Counted from the first letter of the stretch, positions 24,331 through 33,420 are shown. The stretch: 39,772 bases of DNA from Pseudolabrys sp. Root1462 (GCF_001426945.1 NZ_LMFS01000004.1:1-39772); one strand, 5' to 3'. Translations and numbers: made by a program. The notes: generated from the letters alone by a model not told the origin.

Positions 24331-24894
24331 CTATCGCCTTGGGTATCCGTTGGCAAGTGTCGCCGACGCATTTGCTTCCGGCTGCGGCCCGGCCCCGGCC
24401 GACCAGGCCAAGGCCCTGTTTTCCGACCTGATTCGCCAGGCCAGCAGCGCCGCATTGGCCAAGGTGAAGGTCAGCGCCACGCCTGGCAGTCCGAGCGCGA
24501 GAGGAACCACGGCGATTTCCAGGGCCACCACGAGGTAATTGGGGTGCTTTAGCCAGCGATACGGGCCGCGGGCGACTAACTCGGCTCCCGGCAGCACCAT
24601 GACCCGCGTCGTCCACCGGCCACCCAGGCTGGCGATGACCCAGACGCGGGCCGCCTGCAGCAGCACGAACAGCGCCAGCCAGCCGAGATTGACCGGCCGG
24701 TCATGACCGAACCAGGCGAGCGCGAGCCACCACGCCGCATGGAGCGTTACCATCACCGGATAGTGGCCAGCGCCGAATTCGACGGCGCCTTCGGCCCTGA
24801 GCCGCGCCGTATTGCGCCGCGCCAGCACGAGTTCGGCGAGCCGCTGCACCAGCAGGAAGCCGATGAGCCAGGCGCCCTCACCCATGGGCGCCAT
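24331..24894 (-). CDS. Isoprenylcysteine carboxyl methyltransferase-family membrane protein (BpsB-like)
   Basis: 187 residues from ATG 24894, overlapping the end of the polyketide synthase gene by 17 bases. There are four or five hydrophobic segments (starting about residues 7, 48, 70 and 125). The C-terminal ICMT-type motif is GPYRWLKHPNY (about residues 113-123), preceded by GGRWTTRVMVLPGAELV. In Bacillus subtilis a protein of this type (BpsB) O-methylates the alkylpyrones made by the neighbouring type III polyketide synthase BpsA. The same gene pair is present here, so a membrane-bound methyltransferase acting on a polyketide lipid is likely. Confidence 0.82.
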   Translation of the reverse strand: MAPMGEGAWLIGFLLVQRLAELVLARRNTARLRAEGAVEFGAGHYPVMVTLHAAWWLALAWFGHDRPVNLGWLALFVLLQAARVWVIASLGGRWTTRVMVLPGAELVARGPYRWLKHPNYLVVALEIAVVPLALGLPGVALTFTLANAALLAWRIRSENRALAWSAGAGPQPEANASATLANGYPRR

Positions 24895-25930
24895 CGAGCG
24901 CGGCCATCGAGACGGTGAAGCCCGGTCCCATTGCCGCGAGCATCGTCTGACCGCGCAGGCCGCGGCGCACCGCGCGCTCGAGCACGAACAAGACCGTCGG
25001 CGCCGACATGTTGCCGTGGGTGCGCAGCACATCGCGTTCGTCGCGCAGCGTGCCCGTCTGCAGCTCCAGCGCCGACTCGACCGCCTCGAGCACCTTCGTG
25101 CCGCCGGGATGAAAAACAAGTTGCGGGGCCGTCAACCGCGCGCGCTTGATGAACCGTCGTGCCGGCGCCGCGAGTTTCTGTTCGATGAAACGCGGCAGCG
25201 AGCGCGACAGCACGACGCCGAATCCGGTCGGATCCATGGTCCAACCCATAATGTCGAGCGTTGCCGGCCAAGTGTGTTCGGCGGTGGCGCCGACTTTGAT
25301 GCCAGCGTCCGCCTCGCCCGCGCGCAGCACCAGCGCAGCCGCGCCGTCGCCGAATAACGCTGACGAGATCACATCGGCTTTGGTCGAACGGTCCGCACGA
25401 AAGGCTAGCGTGCACAGTTCAACGACGACAACGAGTACGACCTCGCCAGGCTGCGCCTGCGCCAGCCGCGCACCGAGCGATAGCCCGACCACCCCTCCGG
25501 CGCAGCCGCGTCCGAACACAGGCACACGCAGCACATCGGGGCGGAAACCCATTTCTGCGCCGACTCGGGCTTCCAGGCTCGGCGTGGCAATACCGGTCGA
25601 CGAAACCGTGACGATGACGTCAACGTCGCGCGCATCCAGCCGCGCCTCCGTCAATGCTTTCTGAGCGGCCTCGATAAACAGGGCGCTTGCGCTCTCGAGA
25701 TAAGCCCGCGTGCGCTCAGGCCAGTCATGCTTCCCCTCGAACCAGTCGATCGGCTTCGCCGAGAAGCGCTGCTCGATTCCGGCGTTCACGTAAATGTCAG
25801 CGAGTTTGGGATAGCGCGCGAAACTCCGCGCATAGACCCGCCGCGCCAGTGTAGCGACGTCGGATTGGTTCAGCTTATGGGGCGGAACCGCCGTCGCCAA
25901 AGCAAGAAGCGCAGATTGAGATGGGCGCAT
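24878..25930 (-). CDS. Type III polyketide synthase (chalcone/stilbene synthase family)
   Basis: 350 residues from ATG 25930 (GAAAGG upstream); the frame continues nine codons further without better support. The catalytic triad is intact: C143 in FGRGCAGG, H274 in VFHPGG and N307 in THGNMSAPT. The thiolase fold is complete in length. Such bacterial enzymes extend long-chain acyl-CoA with malonyl-CoA to alkylpyrones or alkylresorcinols. It forms an operon with the methyltransferase downstream, as in bpsA-bpsB. The product cannot be deduced. Confidence 0.92.
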   Translation of the reverse strand: MRPSQSALLALATAVPPHKLNQSDVATLARRVYARSFARYPKLADIYVNAGIEQRFSAKPIDWFEGKHDWPERTRAYLESASALFIEAAQKALTEARLDARDVDVIVTVSSTGIATPSLEARVGAEMGFRPDVLRVPVFGRGCAGGVVGLSLGARLAQAQPGEVVLVVVVELCTLAFRADRSTKADVISSALFGDGAAALVLRAGEADAGIKVGATAEHTWPATLDIMGWTMDPTGFGVVLSRSLPRFIEQKLAAPARRFIKRARLTAPQLVFHPGGTKVLEAVESALELQTGTLRDERDVLRTHGNMSAPTVLFVLERAVRRGLRGQTMLAAMGPGFTVSMAALDGAHG

Positions 25931-25969
25931 GACAAGACCTTTCGGAACCACAGACATCGCAGATAGTGT

Positions 25970-25999
25970 CGCCCCAGCGGTGAAAACACCGCCGGGGCG
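25970..25999. terminator. Stem-loop between histidine kinase and polyketide synthase genes
   Basis: Arms 25970-25982 and 25987-25999 pair as CGCCCC-A-GCGGTG with CACCGC-C-GGGGCG around an AAAA loop, with one A-C mismatch. It lies after the kinase stop on the kinase strand. There is no clear T-run on the minus strand, so termination is only likely. Confidence 0.4.
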
Positions 26000-26041
26000 T
26001 CGTTCTTCATTCGCGATTGCGTGATTGCTTAGCGACGCGGC

Positions 26042-27535
26042 TCAAGCGCGTGCGCGGGCCGTGCGGCGGGCGCTCAGTTCTACGGTCACATCCGGAATCG
26101 TGATGCGGAAGGTCGCGCCCATGGTGCCGGGGATCAGGCTTATCTCGCCGCCATGCGCCCGAACCAATTCCGCGGCGATCGCAAGACCCAGACCGGATCC
26201 GCCGGGGCGGGTCGATCCCTGGAAGGCCTGATACAGGTGACTGCGCGCCCGCTCCGACACGCCCGGGCCGGTGTCAGAAACCTCGATGGCGATCACCTCG
26301 CCCTCGCGCCGGCCGGTAATGCGAATTTGGTCGCGAGCGGGGTCACGCGTGCCGTGAGTCTCCAGCGCCTGAATGGCGTTGCGCCCGAGATTGACCATGA
26401 CGCGGAACATCTGATCGGGGTCCGCTTCCATCGTGAGCCCGCGTTCGACGGAAACGATCCAGCGGATCGGCACTTCCATGGTGAGGCCGAGCGACTCTCG
26501 CACCTCCTCGATCAGCGATTCCACCACCACCGTCTTGCGATCGGGCGGCGCTTCCTGAGCGCGCCCGTAGGACAAGGTCGATTGGCACAGCGCGACGGCT
26601 CGTTCGATCGCATGCATCAGTTTGGGAGCGAAGCGCTGCACCTTCGGATCAGGCAGACTCGAGATCTGATCGGAGAAAAGCTGCGCCGAGGCGAGCAGGT
26701 TGCGCAGGTCATGATTGATCTTGGCGACCGCGAGACCGAGCGAAGCAAGACGATTCTTTTGATGCAGCATGGAGGCAAGCTCGCGCTGCATCGACGCCAA
26801 TTCCTCCTCCGCGGTGCCGATTTCATCGCGGCGGCCCGAGCGCTCGATGATGCGCGCGGAATTCTCCGGATCAGCGCGGAACGCCACCATGTTCGCCGTC
26901 AAGCGGCCCATCGGGCGTACCAGCAAGTAATGCAGCGCGAAGAATACCAGCATCGCTGTGAACGCCGAGATACCCAGCGAGACCAGCATGATGGTGACGG
27001 AAAAGCTCAGCATCGCGCTGCGCAGCGGCCCCTCATCAAGAATGATTTCGATGAACTGACCCTTCGCCATCGGCGCGGGCCCGATAACGCGCATGACGTC
27101 AGTGGGCTTGCAGAACAGCAGAACGTCGAAGGCTTCCTTGATCGACTGCCACCACATGAGATGGCGCATGTCGACGTCGTCCTCGACCGATGACGGCAGA
27201 TCGGCCGAGGCGAGCAGGCGACGTTGATCGCCCATCTTCACGGCGACGGCGCGGGCGCCGATCGAATCCAGTATCTTCTTGGCAAGGCTCTCCGGCACCA
27301 TGCCGCTCGGCGCGGCGTCGAGCACCATGGCGGCGGTATGCGCGGCGGCGAGCCGGTCGTTGAGCCAGTTGAGGCGGAAGTTCGCGATCAGCGGCACATA
27401 GATCAGGACTTCCGCCACCAGCACGAAAGCGATCGTCAACAACAGGAGCTTGCCGGACAAACCGACGCGGACCCCCGACCGGCCTGGACTGGTCGTGGCG
27501 GCCGGCTCGTCGATCGTTTCAGGGGTCGTGCTCAA
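26042..27535 (-). CDS. Membrane sensor histidine kinase
   Basis: A 497-residue protein. TM1 is at about residues 30-50, followed by a sensor region of about 120 residues, TM2 at about 175-206 and a HAMP linker (RPMGRLTANM and following). The phospho-acceptor is H275 in INHDLRN. The ATPase domain has an N box (NLGRNAIQAL), G1 (DTGPGVS) and G2 (GSGLGLAIAAEL). No response regulator lies next to it in the window, so it is an orphan by position. The signal is unknown. It reads away from rpmH, so the two are transcribed divergently. Confidence 0.92.
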   Translation of the reverse strand: MSTTPETIDEPAATTSPGRSGVRVGLSGKLLLLTIAFVLVAEVLIYVPLIANFRLNWLNDRLAAAHTAAMVLDAAPSGMVPESLAKKILDSIGARAVAVKMGDQRRLLASADLPSSVEDDVDMRHLMWWQSIKEAFDVLLFCKPTDVMRVIGPAPMAKGQFIEIILDEGPLRSAMLSFSVTIMLVSLGISAFTAMLVFFALHYLLVRPMGRLTANMVAFRADPENSARIIERSGRRDEIGTAEEELASMQRELASMLHQKNRLASLGLAVAKINHDLRNLLASAQLFSDQISSLPDPKVQRFAPKLMHAIERAVALCQSTLSYGRAQEAPPDRKTVVVESLIEEVRESLGLTMEVPIRWIVSVERGLTMEADPDQMFRVMVNLGRNAIQALETHGTRDPARDQIRITGRREGEVIAIEVSDTGPGVSERARSHLYQAFQGSTRPGGSGLGLAIAAELVRAHGGEISLIPGTMGATFRITIPDVTVELSARRTARARA

Positions 27536-27758
27536 CTCAGCCCAATCTCACCTTGCTAGCCGCACAGACATGATGCGCCTCGCCGCCAAACCCGGTCAAA
27601 TCCCGCCCGCCGACGGCTGTTAGCCCGGATTCTAGGCCGATTTGTGCTCTCGCAACGGTAGGAACAAGTGTCCGGACTTAACTTGCCTGAATATTTGCCC
27701 TGCCACCAACCGCCGGGCTCTTCCGCCAAAACCGCCGGATTTCGGCCGCGAAGTCGCA

Positions 27759-27787
27759 TTGACGGGCGGGGGTGGCTCGCTTATAAG
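27759..27787 (+). promoter_or_regulatory. Sigma70-type promoter of rpmH
   Basis: TTGACG at 27759-27764 and TATAAG at 27782-27787 with a 17-base spacer. Transcription should begin near 27794, giving an rpmH leader of about 160 nt that contains the tandem repeats at 27812-27896. Confidence 0.7.
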
Positions 27788-27811
27788 CCGCCCCAACATA
27801 TGCCCCTCGGT

Positions 27812-27896
27812 CATGAACCGGGACATTACCCTATCCATGAACCGGGAATTGCCCTGTCCATGAGCCGGGAATTTCCCTGGTCGTGAACCGGGATTT
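27812..27896 (+). repeat. Tandem 23-24 bp repeats in the rpmH leader
   Basis: Units begin CATGAACCGGGA at 27812, the same at 27836, CATGAGCCGGGA at 27859 and CGTGAACCGGGA at 27882 (partial). The period is 24, 23 and 23-24 bases. Each unit carries a start codon. The frames read MNRDITLS, MNRELPCP then stop; MSREFPWS then stop; and GTG-initiated NRDLAVF. The stop of one frame overlaps the start of the next (ATGA at 27860-27863, GTGA at 27883-27886). Confidence 0.7.
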
Positions 27897-27952
27897 GGCG
27901 GTTTTCGGGGCTCTGGCCCCGGCCCCAAGGCGCCATCAGCGGAGATTTGATC

Positions 27953-28087
27953 GTGAAGCGGACCTACCAACCGAGCAAGCTTGTACGCAAGCGCCGTCAC
28001 GGTTTCCGCGCGCGCATGGCGACCACCGGCGGACGCAAGGTGGTCAAGGCTCGCCGCGCCCGCGGACGCAAGCGGCTCAGCGCCTAA
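27953..28087 (+). CDS. rpmH: 50S ribosomal protein L34
   Basis: 44 residues from GTG 27953, with GGAG at 27941-27944. The sequence [20 protein letters not shown] followed by MATTGGRK is the classic L34 sequence, full length. L34 is part of the large ribosomal subunit. It is followed directly by rnpA and yidC, the usual bacterial order. The GTG start keeps it out of ATG-only gene searches. Confidence 0.98.
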   Translation: MKRTYQPSKLVRKRRHGFRARMATTGGRKVVKARRARGRKRLSA

Positions 28088-28120
28088 CCAGCGGCCCTCA
28101 TAGCCGCGACGCTGCTTTAA

Positions 28121-28462
28121 ATGGAACGATTGAAGCAACGGGCGGACTTTCTCAAAGCGGCGACCGGGACCAAGGTTCCGGCCGCCGCTTTCGTACTGCA
28201 AATGCGCAAACGCGCCGAAACCGGTCCGATCCGGGTCGGATTCACCGTGTCGCGCAAAGTCGGAAACGCCGTCGAGCGTAACCGCGTCCGCCGCCGCCTG
28301 CGCGAGGTGGTTCGCCTCCACGGCGAAACGCGCATGCACAGCGGGCATGATTATGTGCTAGTGGGGCGCCAGGCGGCTCTGAGCCTGCCTTTCGACCGCA
28401 TCGCACACGACTTCGAGCGGGCACTGGGGCGTGTCCATAGCGGGGCGCGGCCGCGGCAATAG
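28121..28462 (+). CDS. rnpA: Ribonuclease P protein component
   Basis: A 113-residue basic protein. The family signature is present as the RNR motif in a helix (NAVERNRVRRRLREVVR, about residues 49-65) after FTVSRKVG. It binds the RNase P RNA and helps mature tRNA 5' ends. It follows rpmH after 33 bases and precedes yidC by 18, in one operon. The start at ATG 28121 lacks a strong binding site, so translation may be coupled. Confidence 0.97.
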   Translation: MERLKQRADFLKAATGTKVPAAAFVLQMRKRAETGPIRVGFTVSRKVGNAVERNRVRRRLREVVRLHGETRMHSGHDYVLVGRQAALSLPFDRIAHDFERALGRVHSGARPRQ

Positions 28463-28480
28463 CCTTAAAACGGGATCCCG

Positions 28481-30349
28481 ATGACCGACAACAAGAACAC
28501 CATTCTCGCCATAGTGCTGTCCGCCGTGGTGCTGATTGCGTGGCAATATTTTTATGCAATGCCGCAGGCGGAGAAGCAGAAGCAGCTCGCCGCCCAGCAA
28601 CAGCAGTCCCAGCCGGTGGCGCCGCCGACCGGCAACGCCCAGTCGGGCCTTGCGCCAACGGCCCCCGGCACCGTGCCCGGCACGCCGACCGCGACCGGCC
28701 AGCCCGCGGTGCAGACCCGCGACGCCGCCGTCGCCGCCTCGCCGCGCATCCAGATCGACACCGGCGTGCTGCAGGGCTCGATCGCGCTCAAGGGCGCCCG
28801 CATCGACGACCTGTCGCTGCTGAAATTCCGCGAGACCGTCGACCCCAAGTCGCCGCCGATCACGCTGCTGTCGCCGTCCGGCAGCCCGGAGCCGTTCTAC
28901 GCCGAGTTCGGCTGGACCCCGCCGAGCGCCGACATCAAGGTGCCGACCGCCGACACGGTGTGGACCCAGCAGGGCAACAACAAGCTCGACGTCGCCCACC
29001 CGGTGATCCTGACCTGGAACAACGGCGCCGGACTTACCTTCAAGCGCACCATCGCGGTCGACGAGAAGTACCTGTTCACCGTGAAGGACGAGGTCGCCAA
29101 CGCCTCCGACAAGCCGGTGACGCTGTATCCCTACGCGCTGATCTCGCGCCACGGCACGCCGGTGACCGCCGGCTACTACGTGCTGCATGAAGGCCTGGTC
29201 GGCTATCTCGGCTCGGAAGGCCTGCAGGAATACACCTACAAGAAGATGCTCGACCTCAAGCCGAACGCCGCCGGCGTGAAGTCGGTCGACTTCAAGGTGA
29301 CCGACGGCTGGCTCGGCATCACCGACAAATACTGGGCCGCGGCGCTGCTGCCGCCGACCGACGCCGCGCTCACCGCGCACTTCACCACCGGCACGATCGG
29401 CACCACGCCGACCTACCAGACCGACTACCTGATGAACGGCGTCACCGTCGCGCCCGGCGCGACCGGCAACGCCACCGGCCGCCTGTTCGCCGGCGCCAAG
29501 GAAGTGTCCGCCGTCGGCATCAACTTCCCGCTGGTCGGCATCGGCGGCTACACCAAGCAGCTCGGCCTCAACCACTTCGATCTGCTGATCGACTGGGGCT
29601 GGTTCTACTTCATCACCAAGCCGATGTTCCTGGCGATGGACTTCTTCTTCCATCTGCTCGGCAATTTCGGTCTCGCCATCCTGATGGTGACGGTGATCGT
29701 CAAGCTGATCTTCTTCCCGCTGGCGTCGAAGTCCTACGCTTCGATGGCCAAGATGAAGGCGGTGCAGCCGCAGATGGTGGCGCTGCGCGAGCGCTTCCCC
29801 GACGACAAGGCCAAGCAGCAGCAGATGCTGATGGAGTTGTACAAGAAGGAGAAGATCAACCCGCTGGCCGGCTGTCTGCCGATCGTCATCCAGATCCCGG
29901 TGTTCTTCTCGCTGTACAAGGTGCTGTTCGTCACCATCGAAATGCGGCACGCGCCGTTCTTCGGTTGGATCCGCGACCTGTCGGCGCCGGACCCGACCAA
30001 CATCTTCACGCTGTTCGGCCTCATCCCCTACGATCCGACGATCATTCCCGTGGTCGGCCACTTCCTGCATCTCGGCATCTGGCCGCTGATCATGGGCGTG
30101 ACGATGTGGGTGCAGATGAAGCTCAACCCGGCGCCGCCGGATCCGACGCAGGCGATGATCTTCAACTGGATGCCGATCATCTTCACCTTCATGCTCGGCT
30201 CGTTCCCGGCCGGTCTCGTCATCTACTGGGCGTGGAATAACTCGCTCTCGGTGGCGCAGCAGGCGACGATCATGCGCAAGAACGGCGCCAAGATCGAACT
30301 GTTCGACAACATCAAGAACACGTTCAGTAAGAAGAAGCCGCAGACGTAA
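28481..30349 (+). CDS. yidC: Membrane protein insertase YidC
   Basis: A 622-residue protein of the Gram-negative YidC type. It has an N-terminal transmembrane anchor (residues 8-26), a Gln/Pro/Ala-rich linker, a large periplasmic P1 domain (about 85-350) and a C-terminal insertase core beginning near residue 370, with helices including [20 protein letters not shown]. The cytoplasmic loop [16 protein letters not shown] and the final basic tail are typical. It inserts membrane proteins alone or with SecYEG. It is the third gene of the rpmH-rnpA-yidC operon, ended by the terminator at 30412-30446. In related genomes engB usually follows directly; here an accessory cassette intervenes. Confidence 0.97.
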   Translation: MTDNKNTILAIVLSAVVLIAWQYFYAMPQAEKQKQLAAQQQQSQPVAPPTGNAQSGLAPTAPGTVPGTPTATGQPAVQTRDAAVAASPRIQIDTGVLQGSIALKGARIDDLSLLKFRETVDPKSPPITLLSPSGSPEPFYAEFGWTPPSADIKVPTADTVWTQQGNNKLDVAHPVILTWNNGAGLTFKRTIAVDEKYLFTVKDEVANASDKPVTLYPYALISRHGTPVTAGYYVLHEGLVGYLGSEGLQEYTYKKMLDLKPNAAGVKSVDFKVTDGWLGITDKYWAAALLPPTDAALTAHFTTGTIGTTPTYQTDYLMNGVTVAPGATGNATGRLFAGAKEVSAVGINFPLVGIGGYTKQLGLNHFDLLIDWGWFYFITKPMFLAMDFFFHLLGNFGLAILMVTVIVKLIFFPLASKSYASMAKMKAVQPQMVALRERFPDDKAKQQQMLMELYKKEKINPLAGCLPIVIQIPVFFSLYKVLFVTIEMRHAPFFGWIRDLSAPDPTNIFTLFGLIPYDPTIIPVVGHFLHLGIWPLIMGVTMWVQMKLNPAPPDPTQAMIFNWMPIIFTFMLGSFPAGLVIYWAWNNSLSVAQQATIMRKNGAKIELFDNIKNTFSKKKPQT

Positions 30350-30366
30350 GGGCGACCCGAGCCGTC

Positions 30367-30389
30367 ATGGCCGGGCTTGTCCCGGCCAT
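30367..30389. repeat. REP-like intergenic palindrome
   Basis: ATGGCCGGG (30367-30375) and CCCGGCCAT (30381-30389) around a CTTGT loop. This is a very common intergenic hairpin in Bradyrhizobium-group genomes, here directly after yidC. Confidence 0.65.
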
Positions 30390-30411
30390 CCACGACTTGA
30401 CTGTTCAAATG

Positions 30412-30446
30412 CAAATCGCCGGGCGAGAGCCCGGCGATTTGTTTTT
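30412..30446 (+). terminator. Rho-independent terminator of rpmH-rnpA-yidC
   Basis: CAAATCGCCGGGC (30412-30424) and GCCCGGCGATTTG (30429-30441) form a perfect 13-bp stem with a GAGA loop. TTTTT follows. Confidence 0.9.
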
Positions 30447-30522
30447 GGGGGTGAGGCAGCGAGCGGCGGCGCCGGAGCGAGCGGAGGCGGGGTGGCCTGC
30501 TAGGTCGCCCTTCTCGGCTCGA

Positions 30523-30711
30523 CTATCGAAGTCCCGCGCGCGCAAAAGCGCGTGCACGATCTCCGTCAACCGTCGGGGTGGCCTCCGCAGTCTCCAGCGC
30601 TCGACCATAGTCGGTCGGGTAAGAGTTATTAAGCGGAGAGACGAAGCCTTTTTCCACTGGCGAGGCTTGAGACACACTAGACACTTCATCGTACTGAAGC
30701 AGTTTCTTCAT
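30523..30711 (-). CDS. 62-residue peptide gene downstream of the protease
   Basis: Starts at ATG 30711, with AGGAG about nine bases upstream, and lies 11 bases after the protease stop on the same strand, so the two form an operon. The peptide begins MKKLLQYDEVSSVSQ and has a Ser/Pro/Asn middle. It ends in an Arg/Ala-rich tail (DRARAFARAGLR) with several possible trypsin-type cleavage sites. No hydrophobic segment or signal peptide is convincing. It could be a protease substrate, inhibitor or modified-peptide precursor; none is proven. Confidence 0.6.
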   Translation of the reverse strand: MKKLLQYDEVSSVSQASPVEKGFVSPLNNSYPTDYGRALETAEATPTVDGDRARAFARAGLR

Positions 30712-30722
30712 AGTGCTGTCTC

Positions 30723-31598
30723 CTACGCTACTGAATGCCTTACGCCCAACTGGTTAAGAAATCCTAGCACAGTCTCTGCGTGGACGCCCATACCGACGTT
30801 TAGAAACTGATGTTCCTTGTGTGTCTGTCCATTGTGCCTTATTTCCGGGCTAAATCCGAGGGGAAGGTGGCGTGTTTGCGATTGCACCGCCCATATATGG
30901 CCATTCGTATCGAAAGTTGGACCACCACTCTGACCTCGCAGGCCAGGGGATGACGTCTCAACGAATTTAAGTTGGAACGGCGGAGCCGGAGCCGGTGGAG
31001 GAACTTCGATTACGCGAGTGAACATTCCCTCTATTGGGAAGAAGGTTACCTCCATCTGGTTCAGCGAGAAGGTATTGGACGCGTCGTCGTACGTCGGAAC
31101 AAATTCCGCGAAAGGATATCCTAGTTTACAGAGACTAGCGCCCACGCGAAAGCTATCGTCTGGGCGCTTGAACGAAGGATATCGTGACACCCAATTCGGC
31201 TGAAAACCATCAAGACGCGCAACCGCCAAATCAATTTCTTCCAATATCGATACGTCTCTTAATGTAACGTTGTTGAAGTACCATAGGGAATACCCTCGGC
31301 GGGCGGCTTTCTTGTTGTGCTTACCAAGAGCGTCAAGCTGCCTTTGGCGTTCCTTTGCGCTCAGTGCTTGATTTGCCAGAATGGCGGCTCTCTGCGCCTC
31401 CCAAATTCTCGCATTCCTGTCGGATGTTGCCAGCGTAACAGCGTCCTTCATCACATGAGCGGCGGTTATGATCCATCCTTTCGGGTTTATAACGATGAAC
31501 GCAGCGGCTCCAGCGCTGCATTTTCCCTCCATTGTCAAGCAGAATTGGATTACGGGAAATGTGAACTCGCATGCGTAGTCAAGTGCGTCTCTAAACAT
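30723..31598 (-). CDS. Trypsin-like (S1-type) serine protease, cytoplasmic
   Basis: 291 residues from ATG 31598; the frame is open to 31670 without a better start. The catalytic triad is visible: H48 in IITAAHVM, D123 in EIDLAVARL and S224 in GQSGGPTF. A charged helical insert (about residues 60-105) separates the His and Asp regions. No signal peptide and no PDZ domain are present, so it is unlike DegP and probably cytosolic. It sits with a 62-residue peptide gene between yidC and engB, opposite in strand to both, with lower-GC codon use than the neighbours. This suggests an acquired accessory cassette. Confidence 0.85.
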   Translation of the reverse strand: MFRDALDYACEFTFPVIQFCLTMEGKCSAGAAAFIVINPKGWIITAAHVMKDAVTLATSDRNARIWEAQRAAILANQALSAKERQRQLDALGKHNKKAARRGYSLWYFNNVTLRDVSILEEIDLAVARLDGFQPNWVSRYPSFKRPDDSFRVGASLCKLGYPFAEFVPTYDDASNTFSLNQMEVTFFPIEGMFTRVIEVPPPAPAPPFQLKFVETSSPGLRGQSGGPTFDTNGHIWAVQSQTRHLPLGFSPEIRHNGQTHKEHQFLNVGMGVHAETVLGFLNQLGVRHSVA

Positions 31599-31670
31599 TG
31601 TTGGCGCCCTCCCCGGAGTCATTCTCGCTGACGAGAAATGCCTTTGTCTACTTCGCGGATGAATCATCAA

Positions 31671-32321
31671 GGATACCTACGAAGCGACTCCCACTTCTAA
31701 AGTGGCGAGCGGAGAAGCACAGGGCGCGCTCATCCTTCGAGGCTCGCGCGCCATAGCACGTTGAAGACGCGCGTGAACACGCTTATGGCGCTTTGAAGAC
31801 GCGCGTTGACGCGCTTATGGCGCGCTCGCACCTCAGGATGACGGGCCCGGGGTGGTGCGGATGGAAGAGCCGCGCCGGATTTCGCTGCGCTTCATCCGGG
31901 CTACAGACTGTGCTTGCGAGCCGCGTCATGCCCCCTCCCCAACCCTCCCACGCATCTTCTTGACGACGGGCGTGAACGCCCTTTTGCGGGGGAGAGGGAC
32001 GATGCCTGGCCTTCAATCCTAGGATAATATACTTGAAAGCGTGACGCCGTTCGAGTAGAAAGGCGCATTCTCGATAAGTGCATTTGATGGCGCGAATGCC
32101 GCTCCTGGGTCCCCGTTTGCACGGGGACGAACGGAGTGTGGTGACAGCGCGCTCGCGCATCCTTCAAGGACATCGCCATGCCACCCTCGATATCGCGCTG
32201 GCCGATGAGCCAGGGACAGGCGACGGGGAAGCCAACGCCGGGGAAACGTGATAGAGGCGGCCCACGAGGTAACGCCGTCATTCCGGGGCGGCCGCGTCCC
32301 GGAATGGCCGAGAAAGAGATC
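31671..32321. other. Long intergenic region with nested repeats before engB
   Basis: No gene supported. It contains the hairpin and tandem repeat at 31731-31840, a CCCTCCC/GGGGGAGAGGG-type intergenic repeat fragment near 31930-32000 and a 9-bp stem CATTCCGGG/CCCGGAATG (32279-32287, 32298-32306) just upstream of engB. The latter types are common intergenic elements of this bacterial group. Confidence 0.6.
31731..31840. repeat. Long imperfect palindrome with an internal 32-bp tandem repeat
   Basis: The outer arms 31731-31755 (CATCCTTCGAGGCTCGCGCG...) and 31816-31840 (...CGCGCTCGCACCTCAGGATG) pair imperfectly. Between and partly within them, a 31-base unit starting TTGAAGACGCGCG occurs twice (31761-31791 and 31793-31823) with four differences. 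The outer element is a known style of Bradyrhizobium-group intergenic repeat; the inner duplication is extra. Confidence 0.65.
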
Positions 32322-32972
32322 ATGACGACGTCTGACTACACCCGCGACGAAATCGAGACCGGCCGCAAGCTGTTCAAGGCCGATTGGAAATTCATGGCGG
32401 CGGCGTCCTCGGTCGAGTCGCTGCCGAAGATGCGCGGCACCGAGATCGCCTTTGCCGGCCGCTCCAATGTCGGCAAGTCGAGCCTGATCAACGCCCTCAC
32501 CGGCCGCAAGGCGCTGGCGCGCACCTCGCGCACGCCGGGCCGCACCCAGGAACTGATCTTCTTCAACGGCGGCGGCGAGCTGACGCTGGTGGACATGCCG
32601 GGCTATGGCTACGCCGCGGCGGCGAAATCCAAGATCGCGGCGTGGACCGACCTGATCGAGAAATATCTGCTCGGCCGCGCCAACCTCGCCCGCGTCTATG
32701 TGCTGATCGACGCCCGCCACGGCGTGAAGCCGACCGACGAGCCGACCTTCAAGGTGCTGGGCTCCGCCGCCGTCAGCTATCAGGTGGTGCTGACCAAGGC
32801 CGACGAGGTGAAAGCCTCCGAACTCGAGACCCGCATCAAGGAAGTCGAAGTGGCGCTGGCGAAATATCCGTCGTCGTTCCCGACCGTGCTGGCGACCTCG
32901 AGCGAGACGCGGATCGGACTCGAGGAGATGCGCGCCGCGGTGGCGCGGCTGCTGAATGAGCGGAAGGGCTAG
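32322..32972 (+). CDS. engB: Ribosome biogenesis GTP-binding protein EngB (YihA/YsxC)
   Basis: 216 residues from ATG 32322 with AAAGAGA upstream; ATG 32304 is an alternative. GTPase motifs: G1 [10 protein letters not shown]2 threonines in [10 protein letters not shown]3 DMPGYG and G4 TKAD. Full family length. EngB helps assemble the large ribosomal subunit. It belongs to the conserved yidC-engB-argB neighbourhood, here displaced by about 2 kb of accessory sequence. Confidence 0.96.
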   Translation: MTTSDYTRDEIETGRKLFKADWKFMAAASSVESLPKMRGTEIAFAGRSNVGKSSLINALTGRKALARTSRTPGRTQELIFFNGGGELTLVDMPGYGYAAAAKSKIAAWTDLIEKYLLGRANLARVYVLIDARHGVKPTDEPTFKVLGSAAVSYQVVLTKADEVKASELETRIKEVEVALAKYPSSFPTVLATSSETRIGLEEMRAAVARLLNERKG

Positions 32973-33022
32973 TGCCGCAATAACGGGCCCGGACATAAAC
33001 TGGGGCTGGAGAGAGAAAGAGC

Positions 33023-33385
33023 ATGGACACCCTCGTCATCGGACTCGCCGGGCTCATGGGCGCCTTTGGCGTCATGCTGGCCGCGGCCGGCGCGCACGGG
33101 CCCAAGGCCGGCACCGGTCTCGACAGCGCCGGCTATCTGCTGATGATCCACGCCTGCGCCGCGATCGCCGTCACGCTGGCGACACGCAGCGGGCTCACGC
33201 TGCGGCCGCTCGGCCTTGCCGCGACCGCAGGCTTCGTCATCGGCGCGGCGCTGTTCGCCGCCGACGTGGCGATGCGCGCCTATCTCGGCCACCGGCTGTT
33301 TCCCTTCGCCGCGCCGACCGGCGGCATGCTGCTGATCATCGGCTGGCTTTTGGTCGCCATTGCCGCGCTGGCCGCCCGCCGCTAG
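33023..33385 (+). CDS. DUF423 small membrane protein
   Basis: 120 residues with four hydrophobic segments (about 5-22, 38-55, 64-82 and 96-118). The early [14 protein letters not shown] and the closing [17 protein letters not shown] are typical of DUF423 (YgdD-like) inner-membrane proteins of unknown function. It lies 50 bases after engB and 35 before argB, probably in one transcription unit. Confidence 0.9.
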   Translation: MDTLVIGLAGLMGAFGVMLAAAGAHGPKAGTGLDSAGYLLMIHACAAIAVTLATRSGLTLRPLGLAATAGFVIGAALFAADVAMRAYLGHRLFPFAAPTGGMLLIIGWLLVAIAALAARR

Positions 33386-33420
33386 AACAGCGCACCGAAC
33401 CAGCCAACAAGGTCGCGGCG

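Larger units (their letters stand above)
27536..27952. other. Intergenic region upstream of rpmH
   Basis: A 417-base region between the divergent kinase and rpmH genes. It holds a strong sigma70-type promoter and a tandem repeat in the rpmH leader (both listed separately). Frames on the minus strand from 27632 to 28348 run antisense through rpmH and rnpA and are not credible. Confidence 0.6.

Noticed and set aside
27632-28348. Minus-strand frame spanning rpmH and rnpA
   Set aside because: Covers two essential genes in antisense and has no family features.
28358-30070. 570-codon minus-strand frame opposite rnpA/yidC
   Set aside because: Antisense shadow of certain core genes.
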